Positions 36,652 through 46,900 are shown, counted from the stretch's first letter. The stretch: DNA of 64,000 bases from Methanobrevibacter sp. (GCF_015062985.1 NZ_SUTI01000011.1:1-64000); one strand, 5' to 3'. Notes: generated by a model from the sequence alone, not told the origin. Made by a program: numbers and translations.

Positions 36652-36717
36652 GTGGAAATGATGGAAGAAATACATGGCCACAAAAGAGATGGAATCTTGA
36701 TAAGATGCAAAGAGTAG
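36652..36717 (+). CDS. Possible leader peptide ORF before the acetyltransferase
   Basis: A 21-codon frame (GTG, then two ATG codons, ending with TAG at 36715) has the best ribosome binding site in the region, GGGAGG at 36633-36638, although the spacing is long. It overlaps the first codons of the acetyltransferase in another frame. The acetyltransferase ATG itself has no clear ribosome binding site, so translational coupling is possible. The frame may also be chance. Confidence 0.25.
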   Translation: MEMMEEIHGHKRDGILIRCKE

Positions 36718-37244
36718 ATTTGGATAAAATTTCACAAGAGGAAATGGAATTAATGTTTAAGCAGTCAAAATTATTGTTTAAGCTTAACCACACTGAACCT
36801 ATGACTGAAGAGTATGATTTGATTCTCAATGAATTGCTTGATAACAATATAGGTGAAAACAGTAGGATAACAACACCTTTCGCCGGTGCTGCTTTTGATA
36901 AAATAAAAATCGGGAACAATGTTTTTATTAACAGCAATTGCTTGGCAATGGCAAGGGGTGGAATTACAATAGAAGACGATGTCATGATAGCGGGAAATGT
37001 GCAATTGCTGTCAAACAATCACGATGAATATGAAAGGCAAATCTTAACCTGTGAAGAAATCATCATCAAAAAAGGAGCATGGATCGGAGCGGGAGCAACC
37101 GTTTTGCCTGGTGTCAGCATTGGTAAATATGCAATTGTTGGTGCGGGAGCAATAGTGACAAAAGATGTCCCTGATTATTCGGTTGTCGTAGGCATCCCTG
37201 CAAAGGTTGTAAAAACATTGGACAAGGATAAATTTTCTGAATAA
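36705..37244 (+). CDS. Left-handed beta-helix O-acetyltransferase (maltose/galactoside type)
   Basis: 179 residues. The N-terminal helix with FKLNHTEPMTEEY and the hexapeptide repeats (I-x-I-G-x-N, IEDDVMIAGNVQLLSNNHDEYER and GAWIGAGATVLPGVSIGKYAIVGAGAIVTKDVPDYSVVVGIPAKVVK, described in parts) are those of the sugar/thiogalactoside O-acetyltransferases, trimeric CoA-dependent enzymes. The catalytic His is in NNHDE. No good ribosome binding site stands before the ATG, and the N-terminus looks some ten residues short for the family. Divergent from marR and followed at 13 bases by an NTF2-like gene. Confidence 0.85.
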   Translation: MQRVDLDKISQEEMELMFKQSKLLFKLNHTEPMTEEYDLILNELLDNNIGENSRITTPFAGAAFDKIKIGNNVFINSNCLAMARGGITIEDDVMIAGNVQLLSNNHDEYERQILTCEEIIIKKGAWIGAGATVLPGVSIGKYAIVGAGAIVTKDVPDYSVVVGIPAKVVKTLDKDKFSE

Positions 37245-37257
37245 AGGTTCTGTTATA

Positions 37258-37647
37258 ATGAATGTCTCAGTTATCAACAAAAAACAATTAACGCAGGATC
37301 AGGAAGATGTATTGGGAAGATTCATAGAATTTCAAAGAGCAATGATTGAAAAAGACTCAGAAAAGTTAAATGAAATTATGAATGACAACTACACCCTTAC
37401 ACACATGTCCGGTAAGACACAGACAAAAGAGGAATATGTCGATGAAATAATGGATGGAACGCTCAACTATTATGAATCCACAATTGACAACCCATCAATT
37501 ACAATAAAGGGGAACAAAGCATTGTTAAAGGCAGATGTGACTCTTGATGCAAAAGTATATGGGATGAAAGGAACATGGACATTGCATTCACGTCAAACCA
37601 TGGAAAAAATTGGTGAAAAATGGTATCTGAGTAAATGGGAAAACTAA
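37258..37647 (+). CDS. NTF2-like/DUF4440-type protein
   Basis: 129 residues with the cone-shaped alpha+beta NTF2 fold pattern: a long N-terminal helix (FIEFQRAMIEKDSEKLNEIM), the short NDNYTLTHMSGKTQTKEEYVDEI segment and the C-terminal strands ending with WTLHSRQTMEKIGEKWYLSKWEN. Members are binding proteins or small isomerases; no catalytic residue can be named. It is cotranscribed with the acetyltransferase under the MarR-controlled promoter, by position. Confidence 0.75.
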   Translation: MNVSVINKKQLTQDQEDVLGRFIEFQRAMIEKDSEKLNEIMNDNYTLTHMSGKTQTKEEYVDEIMDGTLNYYESTIDNPSITIKGNKALLKADVTLDAKVYGMKGTWTLHSRQTMEKIGEKWYLSKWEN

Positions 37648-37760
37648 AAATTTTTCCCTCTCGATGGTTCTTAAAAAAACAGTTTTACTTTTTTTCATCA
37701 TAATTAGTTAAATTTATTACTTTCTTCCTTTTAAAATAATAAATGAATTGGGGTGTAGTC

Positions 37761-38519
37761 ATGCCAGTATTTAAAATGAAAAAGGTATGGGATTATTGTA
37801 CATATAATAAACCGTTTTTTATTCTTGTTTTGATATTATTCGCGGTATTGAATTATTTCATAAAATATTATGAAGACAAGAATTTTTTTCTGGTTTATGG
37901 TATTATAATAGTATCTTTGATATTAATATTTGGTTATGGGATGATTATTACTCGTGATAGGATGAATGATGGCGTAAGATTGCCAAAAATATTGGTTAAG
38001 GATGTTATAGTATTAGGATTAAAATCTTTTTTTGTCACGGTCATTTATCTCCTTGTTCAGGGACATATTATAGATTTAATATGTTCTCCATTGAATTTTC
38101 CAGAGTTTGATTTGAAAGATATGTTACTGGATTTGCCGCATACACTTGATTTATTATTTTCACATAATCCTATTGATGCATTAGTTTTTGTTTTTGTTGG
38201 CGCAATTTTTTTTTATGTCACCATGTTTTTCATGGAAATTGCATTGGCCCGGCTTGCAGATTCAGGTAAATTGCTGTCTGCTTTTAATTTAGTAGCCATT
38301 AAACGAAATATTGATGTAATCGGTTGGGGGAATTATACTAAAGAGTATACACGTATTGTTTTAGCAATTGTTTTATTCTCACTTCTTCAATATATTGATT
38401 TTCAATTCTTTTATTTAAATTATCTTTGGGAAGTTGTGTTAACCCTATTTGTATTTACAACAGAATATCTTGGTATTGGTGCAATATATCAAATAGTAAA
38501 AGAAAAAGAATCAGAATAA
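37761..38519 (+). CDS. DUF4013-like multi-helix membrane protein
   Basis: 252 residues with about six membrane segments. The pattern G-Y-G-M-I-I-T-R-D-R-M-N-D-G followed by LPKI after the second or third helix is what I associate with the DUF4013 family, common in Methanobrevibacter and often in several copies per genome. The ATG at 37761 has GGGGTG at the right distance; a more distal ATG at 37743 overlaps this site. Function unknown. Confidence 0.72.
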   Translation: MPVFKMKKVWDYCTYNKPFFILVLILFAVLNYFIKYYEDKNFFLVYGIIIVSLILIFGYGMIITRDRMNDGVRLPKILVKDVIVLGLKSFFVTVIYLLVQGHIIDLICSPLNFPEFDLKDMLLDLPHTLDLLFSHNPIDALVFVFVGAIFFYVTMFFMEIALARLADSGKLLSAFNLVAIKRNIDVIGWGNYTKEYTRIVLAIVLFSLLQYIDFQFFYLNYLWEVVLTLFVFTTEYLGIGAIYQIVKEKESE

Positions 38520-38935
38520 TCGTTTGATTCATTTCTACATTTTTTCATTTTTCAGTTCATGCATATAAGCGGAATTGTTTTCAGGTTGTAAAATTATTGT
38601 TAGTATGGAAAAAATTTTGTACTAATCAAATTGAACAAAATTTAATAAACAAGAAAAATCAGTTAAAAAATTGAATGAAATCTAAAACTCAATAAGTTCT
38701 TCCAACACTCTTTTTTATGTAAAAAATCTTGCTGCTATTTTAGTTAAATAGCTTTAAAATTTATTTATTGAGTTAATTTTTAATGTATTGTCCGTTAATT
38801 GCGAAATTACTAGATATACTGCATTTAAATAATGCAAGTGAGCACTTACTTTCGAAAATCTTTATATGTGGCTTAGTTCATCTATATAAATATTTAGAAT
38901 TTGTTGTTGAATTTTTATAGGTGAGGTGTTTAAAA
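38520..38935. other. Intergenic region and promoter before the frameshifted adhesin
   Basis: About 415 bases, very AT-rich. CTTTATATG near 38861 and CTATATAAATATT near 38881 are TATA candidates. The stretch TTGTTGTTGAATTTTT (about 38902) recurs as TTGTTGTTGAACTTTA at about 43931 before the second adhesin, so a shared 5' leader element is likely. AGGTGAGGTG gives the ribosome binding site. I see no RNA gene. Confidence 0.45.
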
Positions 38936-40774
38936 ATGAAAAAAGTAATAATGATTTTATTTTTAATTTTAATTGCTTTAACCAGTATAGTTAGTGTATG
39001 TGCTGTCGATATGGATGGTCATAGTATAGAAACTAACGATACACAAAATGTATTATTGGGCGAAGCTGTATATGAAACTTCAGACAGCATTCATAATAAT
39101 TCATATTCGTCTCAAGATAGTGCAATTGAAATTGAAAAGGAATTGCCTTTGAATTCAAGCAGTGATAGTAATGAAGATAGTATTATAAATGATAGTGGAA
39201 AAAATAATTCAACTATTAAGGGTTTCCGTATGATTTCACCTATTCTCAAAATTGATCAACCCTTACGTTCAGCTGATTTAAATGGGTTACAGGCATCTAT
39301 TGATGAAGTACCTGAGGGATCAACATTAGATTTAGTTGATAATATTAAAAACAACGGTAAAGAAAACAAAATCGTTAATATTAATAAAGACATGACAATT
39401 GATGGTCATGGTAAAACTATTGACTTTGGTGGCCGTAAGAATTGTTACATGGAAATTAAAGCAAAAAATGTAATCTTAAAAAATATTAACTTCATTAATG
39501 GTTTTAATGATAAAAGTGACAAAGGTGGTGCATTATATATCCATGATAATACATTTGTCACTCTAGTAAATTGTAATTTTTCTGATAATTTTGCAAGAAA
39601 ATCCGGTGGAGCAGTTTATAGTGACTATACACTCAAAATTTTAAATTGTCATTTTCATAAGAATGTTGCTAAAGATGAAAATGGTGGAGCAGTTTATGGT
39701 TCTAATGTAAATATTTATTCATCTACTTTTGATGGAAATGAGGTTGATGATAATGGTGGAGCAGTTTATGCTAAGAATTATATTAATATTAATAAAAATC
39801 AAAACACAAATCAAGGTATAACCTGTTATTTCACAAATAATCATGCCGGTGATAATGGTGGTGCCATATGCTGTGATGGTGAAATCCTTGTTAAAAATGC
39901 TCAATTAACTCACAATTTTGCTGGAAGTAATGATGATGGTAGTGCTATTTGGGCTAACATGAATATAATTATCAACAATTCATCCTACAATATGAATTTC
40001 TGCGGTAAATCTTCATGTGACCAAGTTTACAGTAAAAAAGGAAAAATTATTCTAGATGGTAATTCCGTCAGAAGCGCTAGTAATTATGATAATCTAGCAA
40101 GTGTAAGTTTGTCTAAAGATGTTGTGAATTTCTATTTGAAAAACAGCGATGATATGAAAAATCTTTTTAAGTTTATTACCAAACATAATCCTTCATGGAA
40201 TGTTATTAATATTACTTTAGCTCCAAACACTGTTTTCAAAGTAGATTATAGTACTTATAATACAAAATTCCAAAAGTATGCTCTTCGCTTAACTGGAAAT
40301 ATGGTGATTAATGGTAATCCAAGCTCTACAATAAAATGTAAAATTAATAGTGGTGGCGGAAAAAAGAATGATTTCATGTATCTCACTCCAAACAGTAAAC
40401 TTTTATTGGTGAATGTATCTATAGAACATTTTGATCAAGTTTTCATGAATCTAGGAACAATTTATGGCCATTATTCCGCTTTTGTTCAAAATAAAGCTTA
40501 TATGCCTTATGGTGATAAGAATAGTGGTTTTGAATCATTTAAGGATTCTTTACTTTGGAGCGGTGCTGTTGTTCACAATTTCGGTAATGTTTATTTTGAT
40601 AAGTGTACTTTCAACGCCAATTATGCTGAAGGTTTTTATGGTGATGTTTTATTTGCCGAAAAGCATGCTTTAACTGTATTTGACGACTGCACTTTCAAAG
40701 ATTGTGATGATACTTTTATTATTGCTAAAGAAAGAAGTACTACCATCATATACCAAGACCATAATCTTCGATGA
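38936..40774 (+). CDS. Adhesin-like secreted protein, N-terminal part (frame broken near 40742)
   Basis: 612 residues from the ATG at 38936, which has AGGTGAGGTG as ribosome binding site. A signal peptide (MKKVIMILFLILIALTS) is followed by an acidic Ser/Asn-rich spacer and then a parallel beta-helix with repeats such as GGAVYS, NCHFHKN and NEVDDNGGAVYA between about 170 and 400. Such proteins cover the cell and bind host or partner cells. The frame ends early at 40774 with a nonsense tail after IIAKERSTTII. The rest of the protein continues in another frame to 42761. The break coincides with a 16-base insertion between ACCAT direct repeats. Confidence 0.75.
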   Translation: MKKVIMILFLILIALTSIVSVCAVDMDGHSIETNDTQNVLLGEAVYETSDSIHNNSYSSQDSAIEIEKELPLNSSSDSNEDSIINDSGKNNSTIKGFRMISPILKIDQPLRSADLNGLQASIDEVPEGSTLDLVDNIKNNGKENKIVNINKDMTIDGHGKTIDFGGRKNCYMEIKAKNVILKNINFINGFNDKSDKGGALYIHDNTFVTLVNCNFSDNFARKSGGAVYSDYTLKILNCHFHKNVAKDENGGAVYGSNVNIYSSTFDGNEVDDNGGAVYAKNYININKNQNTNQGITCYFTNNHAGDNGGAICCDGEILVKNAQLTHNFAGSNDDGSAIWANMNIIINNSSYNMNFCGKSSCDQVYSKKGKIILDGNSVRSASNYDNLASVSLSKDVVNFYLKNSDDMKNLFKFITKHNPSWNVINITLAPNTVFKVDYSTYNTKFQKYALRLTGNMVINGNPSSTIKCKINSGGGKKNDFMYLTPNSKLLLVNVSIEHFDQVFMNLGTIYGHYSAFVQNKAYMPYGDKNSGFESFKDSLLWSGAVVHNFGNVYFDKCTFNANYAEGFYGDVLFAEKHALTVFDDCTFKDCDDTFIIAKERSTTIIYQDHNLR

Positions 40775-42761
40775 TTTAAAGGATTGTTATTTTGAACCGG
40801 ATGCTTCTTTATCTGTTATTTCAAAAAAAACACATAACGGAACTTATGTTTTTAATTGCAGTAATGCTGATGAACTTCAAAAAGTATTATATTCAATCAA
40901 TTCATTAACACCTAATGCCCAAAGTATTGTTATTAATTTAACTCCAGGCACTTACAATATTAAATCCGAGTGGTTAAGTAAGAAAAATTATATGAGATCT
41001 ATGAATTGGAGAAGTGAATGTCACAATCCTACAATTTTTGGTTGGGGCGAATATCGAACAAAATCTGGAATTACTCAATACAATTACGCATTGGATGTTG
41101 GTTTTATTCCAGTAACTGTTAATGGTAATGGTGCAACAATAAAAATTACTGGTGGAGATGATGATAATCGTGATGGTTTTGCTTTTATTGGACCTTGCGG
41201 CATTTTAAATGTTGTGAATATAACACTTATTAAATTTAATAATGTTTTTGAAAATTATGGAACATTAAATGCAGTAAACTGTATTTTCACAGATAATGCG
41301 GCTGATGATTATTGGTCTAATGGGGGTTCTGTTGTAGAGGGTGCTGGAAGTTCCAATAATTTTATTAATTGTACTTTTAATAAGAATACCAACTCTAAAA
41401 GCCACAGCGATATAATGAACCTCGAAGATTCTAGCATTAGATTTGATGGTTGTAATTTCGACAATTTCTTTAAAGATAGAAAAATCATTGGAAAAGTAAG
41501 CGTTGATTCCGTTGTTGATGCGCCGCTAAGTTTAAAAGATAAAATTGATTTGGATAAATCATCTGTATTCCATAATAATGATAAGATTGTTTGTAACAAC
41601 ACAACAATTAGTCGTGGAGGTATAATGTTAGTGCAAGTAAATAATAAATCAAATTTGGCAAACAATGTTGAACTTTCCAGTATTTGTGATGAAATAGATC
41701 CTCTTAATTTAGTTTTAAACATTAATAAGGATAGCGAAATTGATTTAAGTAAATTAGGATTCAAAGATAATCTGGTTATCAATGGTAATGGCCATAAAAT
41801 CAAATTTATTCACCAGGAAGAAATAAAGAAATCCCAATCTGTTACTTTAATTAACATTACATTTAGCGATTATTCCCATATCCTATTTAAAAGTAAAGGT
41901 TCATGTACTTTTATTTTCTGTAATTTTACAGGAAATACTGGAAAATATCTCATTGACATTGATGAAGGTGGAGTAACTTTTATTAATTGTACTATCACAG
42001 GAAATAAAAATGGAAAGTATTTAATTAATAACGATGAAGGTTCTTTATCATTTATTAATTGTACAATTAAGGAAAATGATGGCAAAATCTATAATGAAAA
42101 AGGTACACTTTTCTTTTCCAATTGTGATATAGACCCTGAAACACTCATTCACAACTATCAAACAGCAAATTGTGAAATAATAAGTTGTATCGGAGGAAAC
42201 AATACTAAATCTGAAGAACAAGAAGGATTACCTAAATGGAAACAGGGTCTGATTATAGCAGGAATGTCTATAGTAGTTGGCGTCGCATCTTTTGCAGCTG
42301 GAGCCGGATGTTACTATGCGGGACTTGCAATGTGGCATGAAACATGCGGTATGGTTGCTGCAGGCATATCCGGAGCGGTGATTGGTGCTGCTGGAGGATA
42401 TGTTACTGATGCTATTATCGCCCATTACACTCACGATCATAGCATGAGATATGGTTTAATGATAGGTATGGCTGCTTTTGGTGCTGTTTCAGGACTTGCC
42501 GGTGCAATCATTGAAGATTATCATTTAGAATATAGGTGTTTAATGGAGGAGTATCAAGAGGCTAATGGAGCAGTAAACGTTGATAATCTTAGAGGACAAC
42601 CTTATAAGGAATTCTTCTCTGATCGAATTGTAGAAGGGGAATTCTTTATGGATGATGTTTCCGGAAGTTTTCTTTCAGAACAACTATCTAATTCCAATCT
42701 AGGTGGATCAGGTTCGTTTTCCTTCTCTCAACCAAATCAAATACTTTCCTTTGAAATCTGA
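40680..42761 (+). CDS. Adhesin-like protein, C-terminal part in a shifted frame, with membrane domain
   Basis: Continuation of the preceding gene in the +1-shifted frame; real homology starts at about 40758 (TIIFDDLKDCYFEP), and the ATG at 40680 is a shadow start. Residues to about 510 are more beta-helix turns (FINCTIT, FINCTIK, LFFSNCDID). The end is unusual for this family: two Gly/Ala-rich hydrophobic stretches (about 520-575 and 590-615, e.g. GVASFAAGAG and GAVIGAAGGY) that look like glycine-zipper membrane helices, then an 80-residue soluble tail rich in Glu, Asn and Ser. There is no Ig-like repeat or cell-wall domain as in the adhesin at 43969. A hairpin terminator follows at 42791. 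Confidence 0.7.
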   Translation: MTTALSKIVMILLLLLKKEVLPSYTKTIIFDDLKDCYFEPDASLSVISKKTHNGTYVFNCSNADELQKVLYSINSLTPNAQSIVINLTPGTYNIKSEWLSKKNYMRSMNWRSECHNPTIFGWGEYRTKSGITQYNYALDVGFIPVTVNGNGATIKITGGDDDNRDGFAFIGPCGILNVVNITLIKFNNVFENYGTLNAVNCIFTDNAADDYWSNGGSVVEGAGSSNNFINCTFNKNTNSKSHSDIMNLEDSSIRFDGCNFDNFFKDRKIIGKVSVDSVVDAPLSLKDKIDLDKSSVFHNNDKIVCNNTTISRGGIMLVQVNNKSNLANNVELSSICDEIDPLNLVLNINKDSEIDLSKLGFKDNLVINGNGHKIKFIHQEEIKKSQSVTLINITFSDYSHILFKSKGSCTFIFCNFTGNTGKYLIDIDEGGVTFINCTITGNKNGKYLINNDEGSLSFINCTIKENDGKIYNEKGTLFFSNCDIDPETLIHNYQTANCEIISCIGGNNTKSEEQEGLPKWKQGLIIAGMSIVVGVASFAAGAGCYYAGLAMWHETCGMVAAGISGAVIGAAGGYVTDAIIAHYTHDHSMRYGLMIGMAAFGAVSGLAGAIIEDYHLEYRCLMEEYQEANGAVNVDNLRGQPYKEFFSDRIVEGEFFMDDVSGSFLSEQLSNSNLGGSGSFSFSQPNQILSFEI
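40742..40762. repeat. ACCAT direct repeats bounding the 16-base frame-breaking insertion
   Basis: ACCAT occurs at 40742-40746 and 40758-40762, 16 bases apart. Deleting one unit joins AGT ACT ACC to ATA ATC TTC, giving ERSTTIIFDDLKDCYF in one open frame from 38936 to 42761. Confidence 0.6.
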
Positions 42762-42790
42762 ACTGATAATGAAGTTATTCCATATATTTT

Positions 42791-42820
42791 AGGGAATATT
42801 TTCCCTCTTTTTTCTTTTTT
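42791..42820 (+). terminator. Hairpin terminator of the first adhesin
   Basis: AGGGAA-TATT-TTCCCT (42791-42806) followed by a T-rich tract. Confidence 0.65.
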
Positions 42821-42975
42821 GGGTTTGTATTTAAAAAATATTTAAAATATGGGCCTTTTCACAAATCAAATTATTCAGAAGCATCTTCAATTATAAATGG
42901 ATTAGTAATGTGGTTATTTTGTTTGATTCAACTATTTATTTTGCATTTTTAAATTGCTTTGGAATATAACTAACA

Positions 42976-42984
42976 GTTTATATG
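42976..42984 (+). promoter_or_regulatory. TATA box of the truncated tadC copy
   Basis: GTTTATATG centred 27 bases before the ATG at 43007 and without a Shine-Dalgarno site, matching the arrangement CTTTATATG at 48453 before the intact copy. Confidence 0.5.
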
Positions 42985-43006
42985 CTTTAACATCCAATTT
43001 TATTTT

Positions 43007-43444
43007 ATGAAATTTAAAATAATTGATGATTTGGTGATATTTTTAGAAAATATTCTTCCTGAAAAGTATTTGTCCAGATTACAGGAATTTTTATTGAGTG
43101 GAGCCATTTTTACAGAGGCAAGTAAAGTTTTGGCCATGCTCATAATTTTTATCATAATCTCAGAAATGGCATTGGCATTAACATTAACGTTTATGAATCT
43201 GCCGGTATCAATGTTGATTTTGCCGTTTTTCACAATTCCAGGACTTTTCACTTATGTTATTGTCCAGCAGGAAAAAAGATTGCAGGAGATTGAAAAGTCG
43301 GCGCCGGACTTTTTAAGGCAGCTTTCAAGCATGCTGCAGGTTGGGTTAAGCTTTGAGAATGCAATGGAGGACATGTCGCAGTACGGTGAAGGGTCGCTAT
43401 ACGACGAAATGATACTATGGTCAAGGTCTATTTCAAAAAAATAA
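43007..43444 (+). CDS. Truncated TadC-like type II/IV secretion F protein
   Basis: 145 residues. Residues 1-136 closely match the first 135 or so residues of the intact TadC-like protein at 48484, including the two N-terminal membrane helices and QQEKRLQEIEKSAPDFLRQ and SSMLQVGLSFENAMEDMS. After YDEM the frame runs into IL WSRSISKK and stops; at the DNA level the sequence jumps from GACGAAATG to TGGTCAAG-TATTTCAA, which in the intact gene lies about 126 bases further on. The rest, including the last membrane helices, is missing. The promoter and start are kept, so it could make a membrane-anchored fragment, but it is probably a pseudogene. Confidence 0.75.
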   Translation: MKFKIIDDLVIFLENILPEKYLSRLQEFLLSGAIFTEASKVLAMLIIFIIISEMALALTLTFMNLPVSMLILPFFTIPGLFTYVIVQQEKRLQEIEKSAPDFLRQLSSMLQVGLSFENAMEDMSQYGEGSLYDEMILWSRSISKK

Positions 43445-43968
43445 TGTAAATTTAAATCTTCTTGTTTGGATTAAGACAGATTAATTGCTGTTAAATTTGA
43501 TTTTTCAGCATTGATTAAAAAGAATTAAAACATTATATTTGAAATGCTCTTTAAAATAACATTATAAAGTACAAAATAATGTTTTAATAATAAGTCCTAA
43601 AGTATAATTTGGGGGATTCCCAATCATTGAATGTTTCTGGATATCAGTGATACACAAATTTAAGAAAAGGGTTCATATATTTTTCCTATGTTTTAAATAT
43701 ATTATGTCATGGTTAATAATTTTATATATGGTGTGATTACATAAAGATAAATTGATATACACTTTATCGGTTTTATTAATTTGACATTGATGAAGGTTTA
43801 GGATTTCGAGGGGGTAATGAGTGTAATTCTTATTCGTTGGCTTAGATTTTTATTCAATGATTAAAATTAATCCGATTGGAGTTTGTATTTTAAAATGTAA
43901 AATTATGCTGTCGAACTTAAAAAATGTAATTTGTTGTTGAACTTTAATTTTTAAATGATGTGTATAAA
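43445..43968. other. Intergenic region upstream of the repeat adhesin
   Basis: About 520 bases without a credible gene. It contains AT-rich TATA-like stretches near 43670-43725 (CATATATTTTTCC, TTTTATATATGG), a short inverted repeat TTGGG-GGATT-CCCAA at 43609-43623, and the TTGTTGTTGAACTTTA element at about 43931 shared with the first adhesin. A long 5' leader is possible if transcription starts near 43740. No tRNA or CRISPR-like sequence is seen. Confidence 0.45.
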
Positions 43969-46900
43969 ATGATTAACAAGAAAAAGCTGTTTATCAGCAT
44001 TTTAATCGTATTAAGTGTTTTCATCTGTCTGACTTCTGTCGCAGCTCAGGATAGCGCAGACGCCAACCTGACACAAGATTCTGCTGATGAGGTTTCACAG
44101 GCCAGTGGAGACGATGTGCATATTGAATTGGCAGAAATAGATGATGATTCAAAAGCAGCTCAAGAGGATAATCAACCTATTGGACAGTCAAACAGCGAAG
44201 ATATAATAAGCGAACCCGATGATGGAAGTTTCGCTGCATTGGAAAGTAAGATTGAAAATGCCCCAGACAATTCCATAATAAAATTAGAAAATGACTACTT
44301 GTACTCAGGGTCAGGGAAAGGTCATGGAATTGAAATTAGAAAACCCCTAACAATTGATGGGCAAGGAAAAACAATTGATGCAAATCAGAAAGTAAGAGTT
44401 TTTTATATCGTCTCTGAAAATGTAATATTAAAAAATATTATTTTTATTAATGGTAATTGGAGGGATACTGATAATGGAGGGGGCGATATATACTCAAGGG
44501 GTTATAATACCCTTGTTTATAATTGTAGTTTTGTGAATAGTAATTCTAGAAGTGATGGTGGTGCTGTTTATTTGACTGGTGATCACGGTGTTGTTTCCAA
44601 TTGTAGTTTTGTGAATAGTACTGCTAGCAATCAGGGTGGTGCTGTTTATTTGAGTGGTGATAATTGTGTTGTTTCCAATTCTAGTTTTGTGAATAGCAGT
44701 GCTAAACATGAGGGCGGTGCTGTTTATTTGAAAGATGATAACGGTGTTGTTTCCAATTGTAGTTTTGTGAATAGTAGTTCTACTCTTTATGAGGGCGGTG
44801 CCGTTTATTTGTATAGTCAAAATGGTGTTGTTTCCAATTGTAGTTTTGTGAATAGCAGTGCTAAAAAGGATGCTGGTGCTGTTTATGTGAAGGGAAAAAA
44901 TTCTGCTCTATCTAATTGCAGTTTTGTGAATAGTTGTTCAACTAGTCATGAAGGTGGTGCTGTTTTTTGGAGTAGTGCAGATGGTATTCTTTCCAATTGT
45001 AGTTTTGTGAATAGTAATGCTAAAATGAAAGGTGGTACTGTTTATTGGGAGGGTACTAAAGGAATTGTTTCCAATTGTAGTTTTGTGAATAGTAGTGCTA
45101 GCAATGATGGTGGTGCTGTTTATTGGTATAGTGCAAGTGGTACTGTTTCTGGTTGTAGTTTTGTGAATAGTAGTTCTCCTGATAATCAAGGCGGTGCTAT
45201 ATATTTCAATGGTAATAAGGGTGCTGTTTCTGGTTGTAGTTTTGTGAATTGTAGTTCTCAAAGTGGCGGTGCTGTTTATTGTAGAGGTGATGATGGCATT
45301 GTTTCCGATTGTAGTTTTGTGAATAATAATGCTAGTGATAATGGTGGTGCTGTTAATTGCCATGGTCCTGACAGTATTGTTTCCGATTGTAGTTTTGCGA
45401 ATAACAGTGCTGGCAATGAGGGAGGTGCCGTTTTTTGGTATAATACTAGAGGTGCTCTTTCTGGCTGTAGTTTTGTGAATTGTAGTTCTAAAAATGGTGG
45501 TGCTGTTTATTGGCAGGGCAATAGCGGTGCTGTTTCTGTCTGTAGCTTTATGAATAACAGTGCCGGCAATAATGGTGGTGCTCTTTATTGGGTGCGCAAT
45601 AACGGTGATCTTTCTGCTTGTAGTTTTGTGAATAACAGTGCCGGCAATGATGGTGGCGCCGTTTATTGGTCTGGAAATAAGGGTAAAGTTTCCAATTGTA
45701 GCTTTATGCATAGTTCCGGAATTTATGGTGGTGCAATATACTTGAATGATACAAATTCATCTGTTTATACTTGCATCTTCGTAAATAATACTGCAGAAAT
45801 GGGCATTATCTATTTTGAAAATGTCAACGAAGAGAACCTTAGCTACTTTAAAATCAATAACAATATCTTTTTAAATAACGCCGGAGGATATGAAATCTCA
45901 TTCAACCAAATCGACAATAATTCCAATGCCGACTATAACTGGTTCGGAAACAATGCAACCAATTACGATAAGGCGCCGGCAACTAATGATATGGAAATAA
46001 GTGCTTGGCTGTTCTTGAATGCTACAGCAAATCTAGATACGCTCAATATTTCAAACGCATCTGAGGTCGTGTTTAAATTATATGCCTATACTCCTTCAGG
46101 GGTATCAGAATATGACAACAGTCTTTTGAAAGCCGTCAACCTGACATTGACTCCAACAAAGGGAAAAGTCAATACTACCTGGGCCGGCTTGGAAGAACCT
46201 GTTGAATACACTGCAGAGAGAGCGGGAATCGGCAAGCTAACAGCCACCATAGAAAACGTTTCCTACACTATTTTACTTATAGGGCCTAAGAATAACATCA
46301 CTTCAATGAAAGCCAGTTCACTTACTACAAGAGTGGACATTAATGCTACTGTAAATGTCGTATTGGCTGAAACTGATGCTAATGGTACTGTCACCATCAC
46401 AATAAATGGCGTAAAATACACCGGTGATGTTAAAGACGGTCAGGGAACCATTGTTCTTCCGCTGTTGCCTAAAGGCAAAACTAAGCATACTGTTGTTTAC
46501 AGCGGTGATGACACTTATAATCGCAAAACCACTACCGTAAATGTCAACGTGAACAAGTATTATCCGACCATTAAGGCAACCGCTCGAACCGTCCATGTTG
46601 GGGATGATGTTGTAATTAACGTTACTAGATTGCCTGAACTTGCAACCGGTACTGTTTCAGTCAATATTGATGGTGCCGTTTATAATGCTACTGTTGAGAA
46701 TGGTGCTGCAGTCATTGTAGTTCCTGATTTGCCTTCAGGCAGTTATAGTTTAAATGTTTCCTACAGCGGCGATGAAATGTATAAGGCATATAATACCACT
46801 GTTAAATTTAACGTGAACAAGTTCAATACTATTATGAAGTGCTCTACACGCACTGTCCATGTTGGTGATGACGTTACTATCAATGTTCAGTTGGCTGATG

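Noticed and set aside
36652..36717. Short frame as the true N-terminus of the acetyltransferase via a frameshift.
   Set aside because: Its residues do not resemble the family N-terminus; I keep it only as a low-confidence leader ORF.
43445..43968. Possible RNA gene or mobile element between the truncated tadC and the adhesin.
   Set aside because: No GC-rich or structured block, no transposase-like frame, no terminal repeats seen.
44494..45711. Long open frames on the minus strand across the adhesin repeats (108 and 257 codons).
   Set aside because: They are made of the antisense of the repeat unit (IHKTTIGN repeated) and have no ribosome binding site; they are a by-product of the repeat composition.
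44515..45795. Regularly spaced repeats that could be read as a CRISPR array.
   Set aside because: Unit and variable parts are in one coding frame, differ by codons, lack a 25-35-base constant repeat with unrelated spacers, and no cas genes are nearby.
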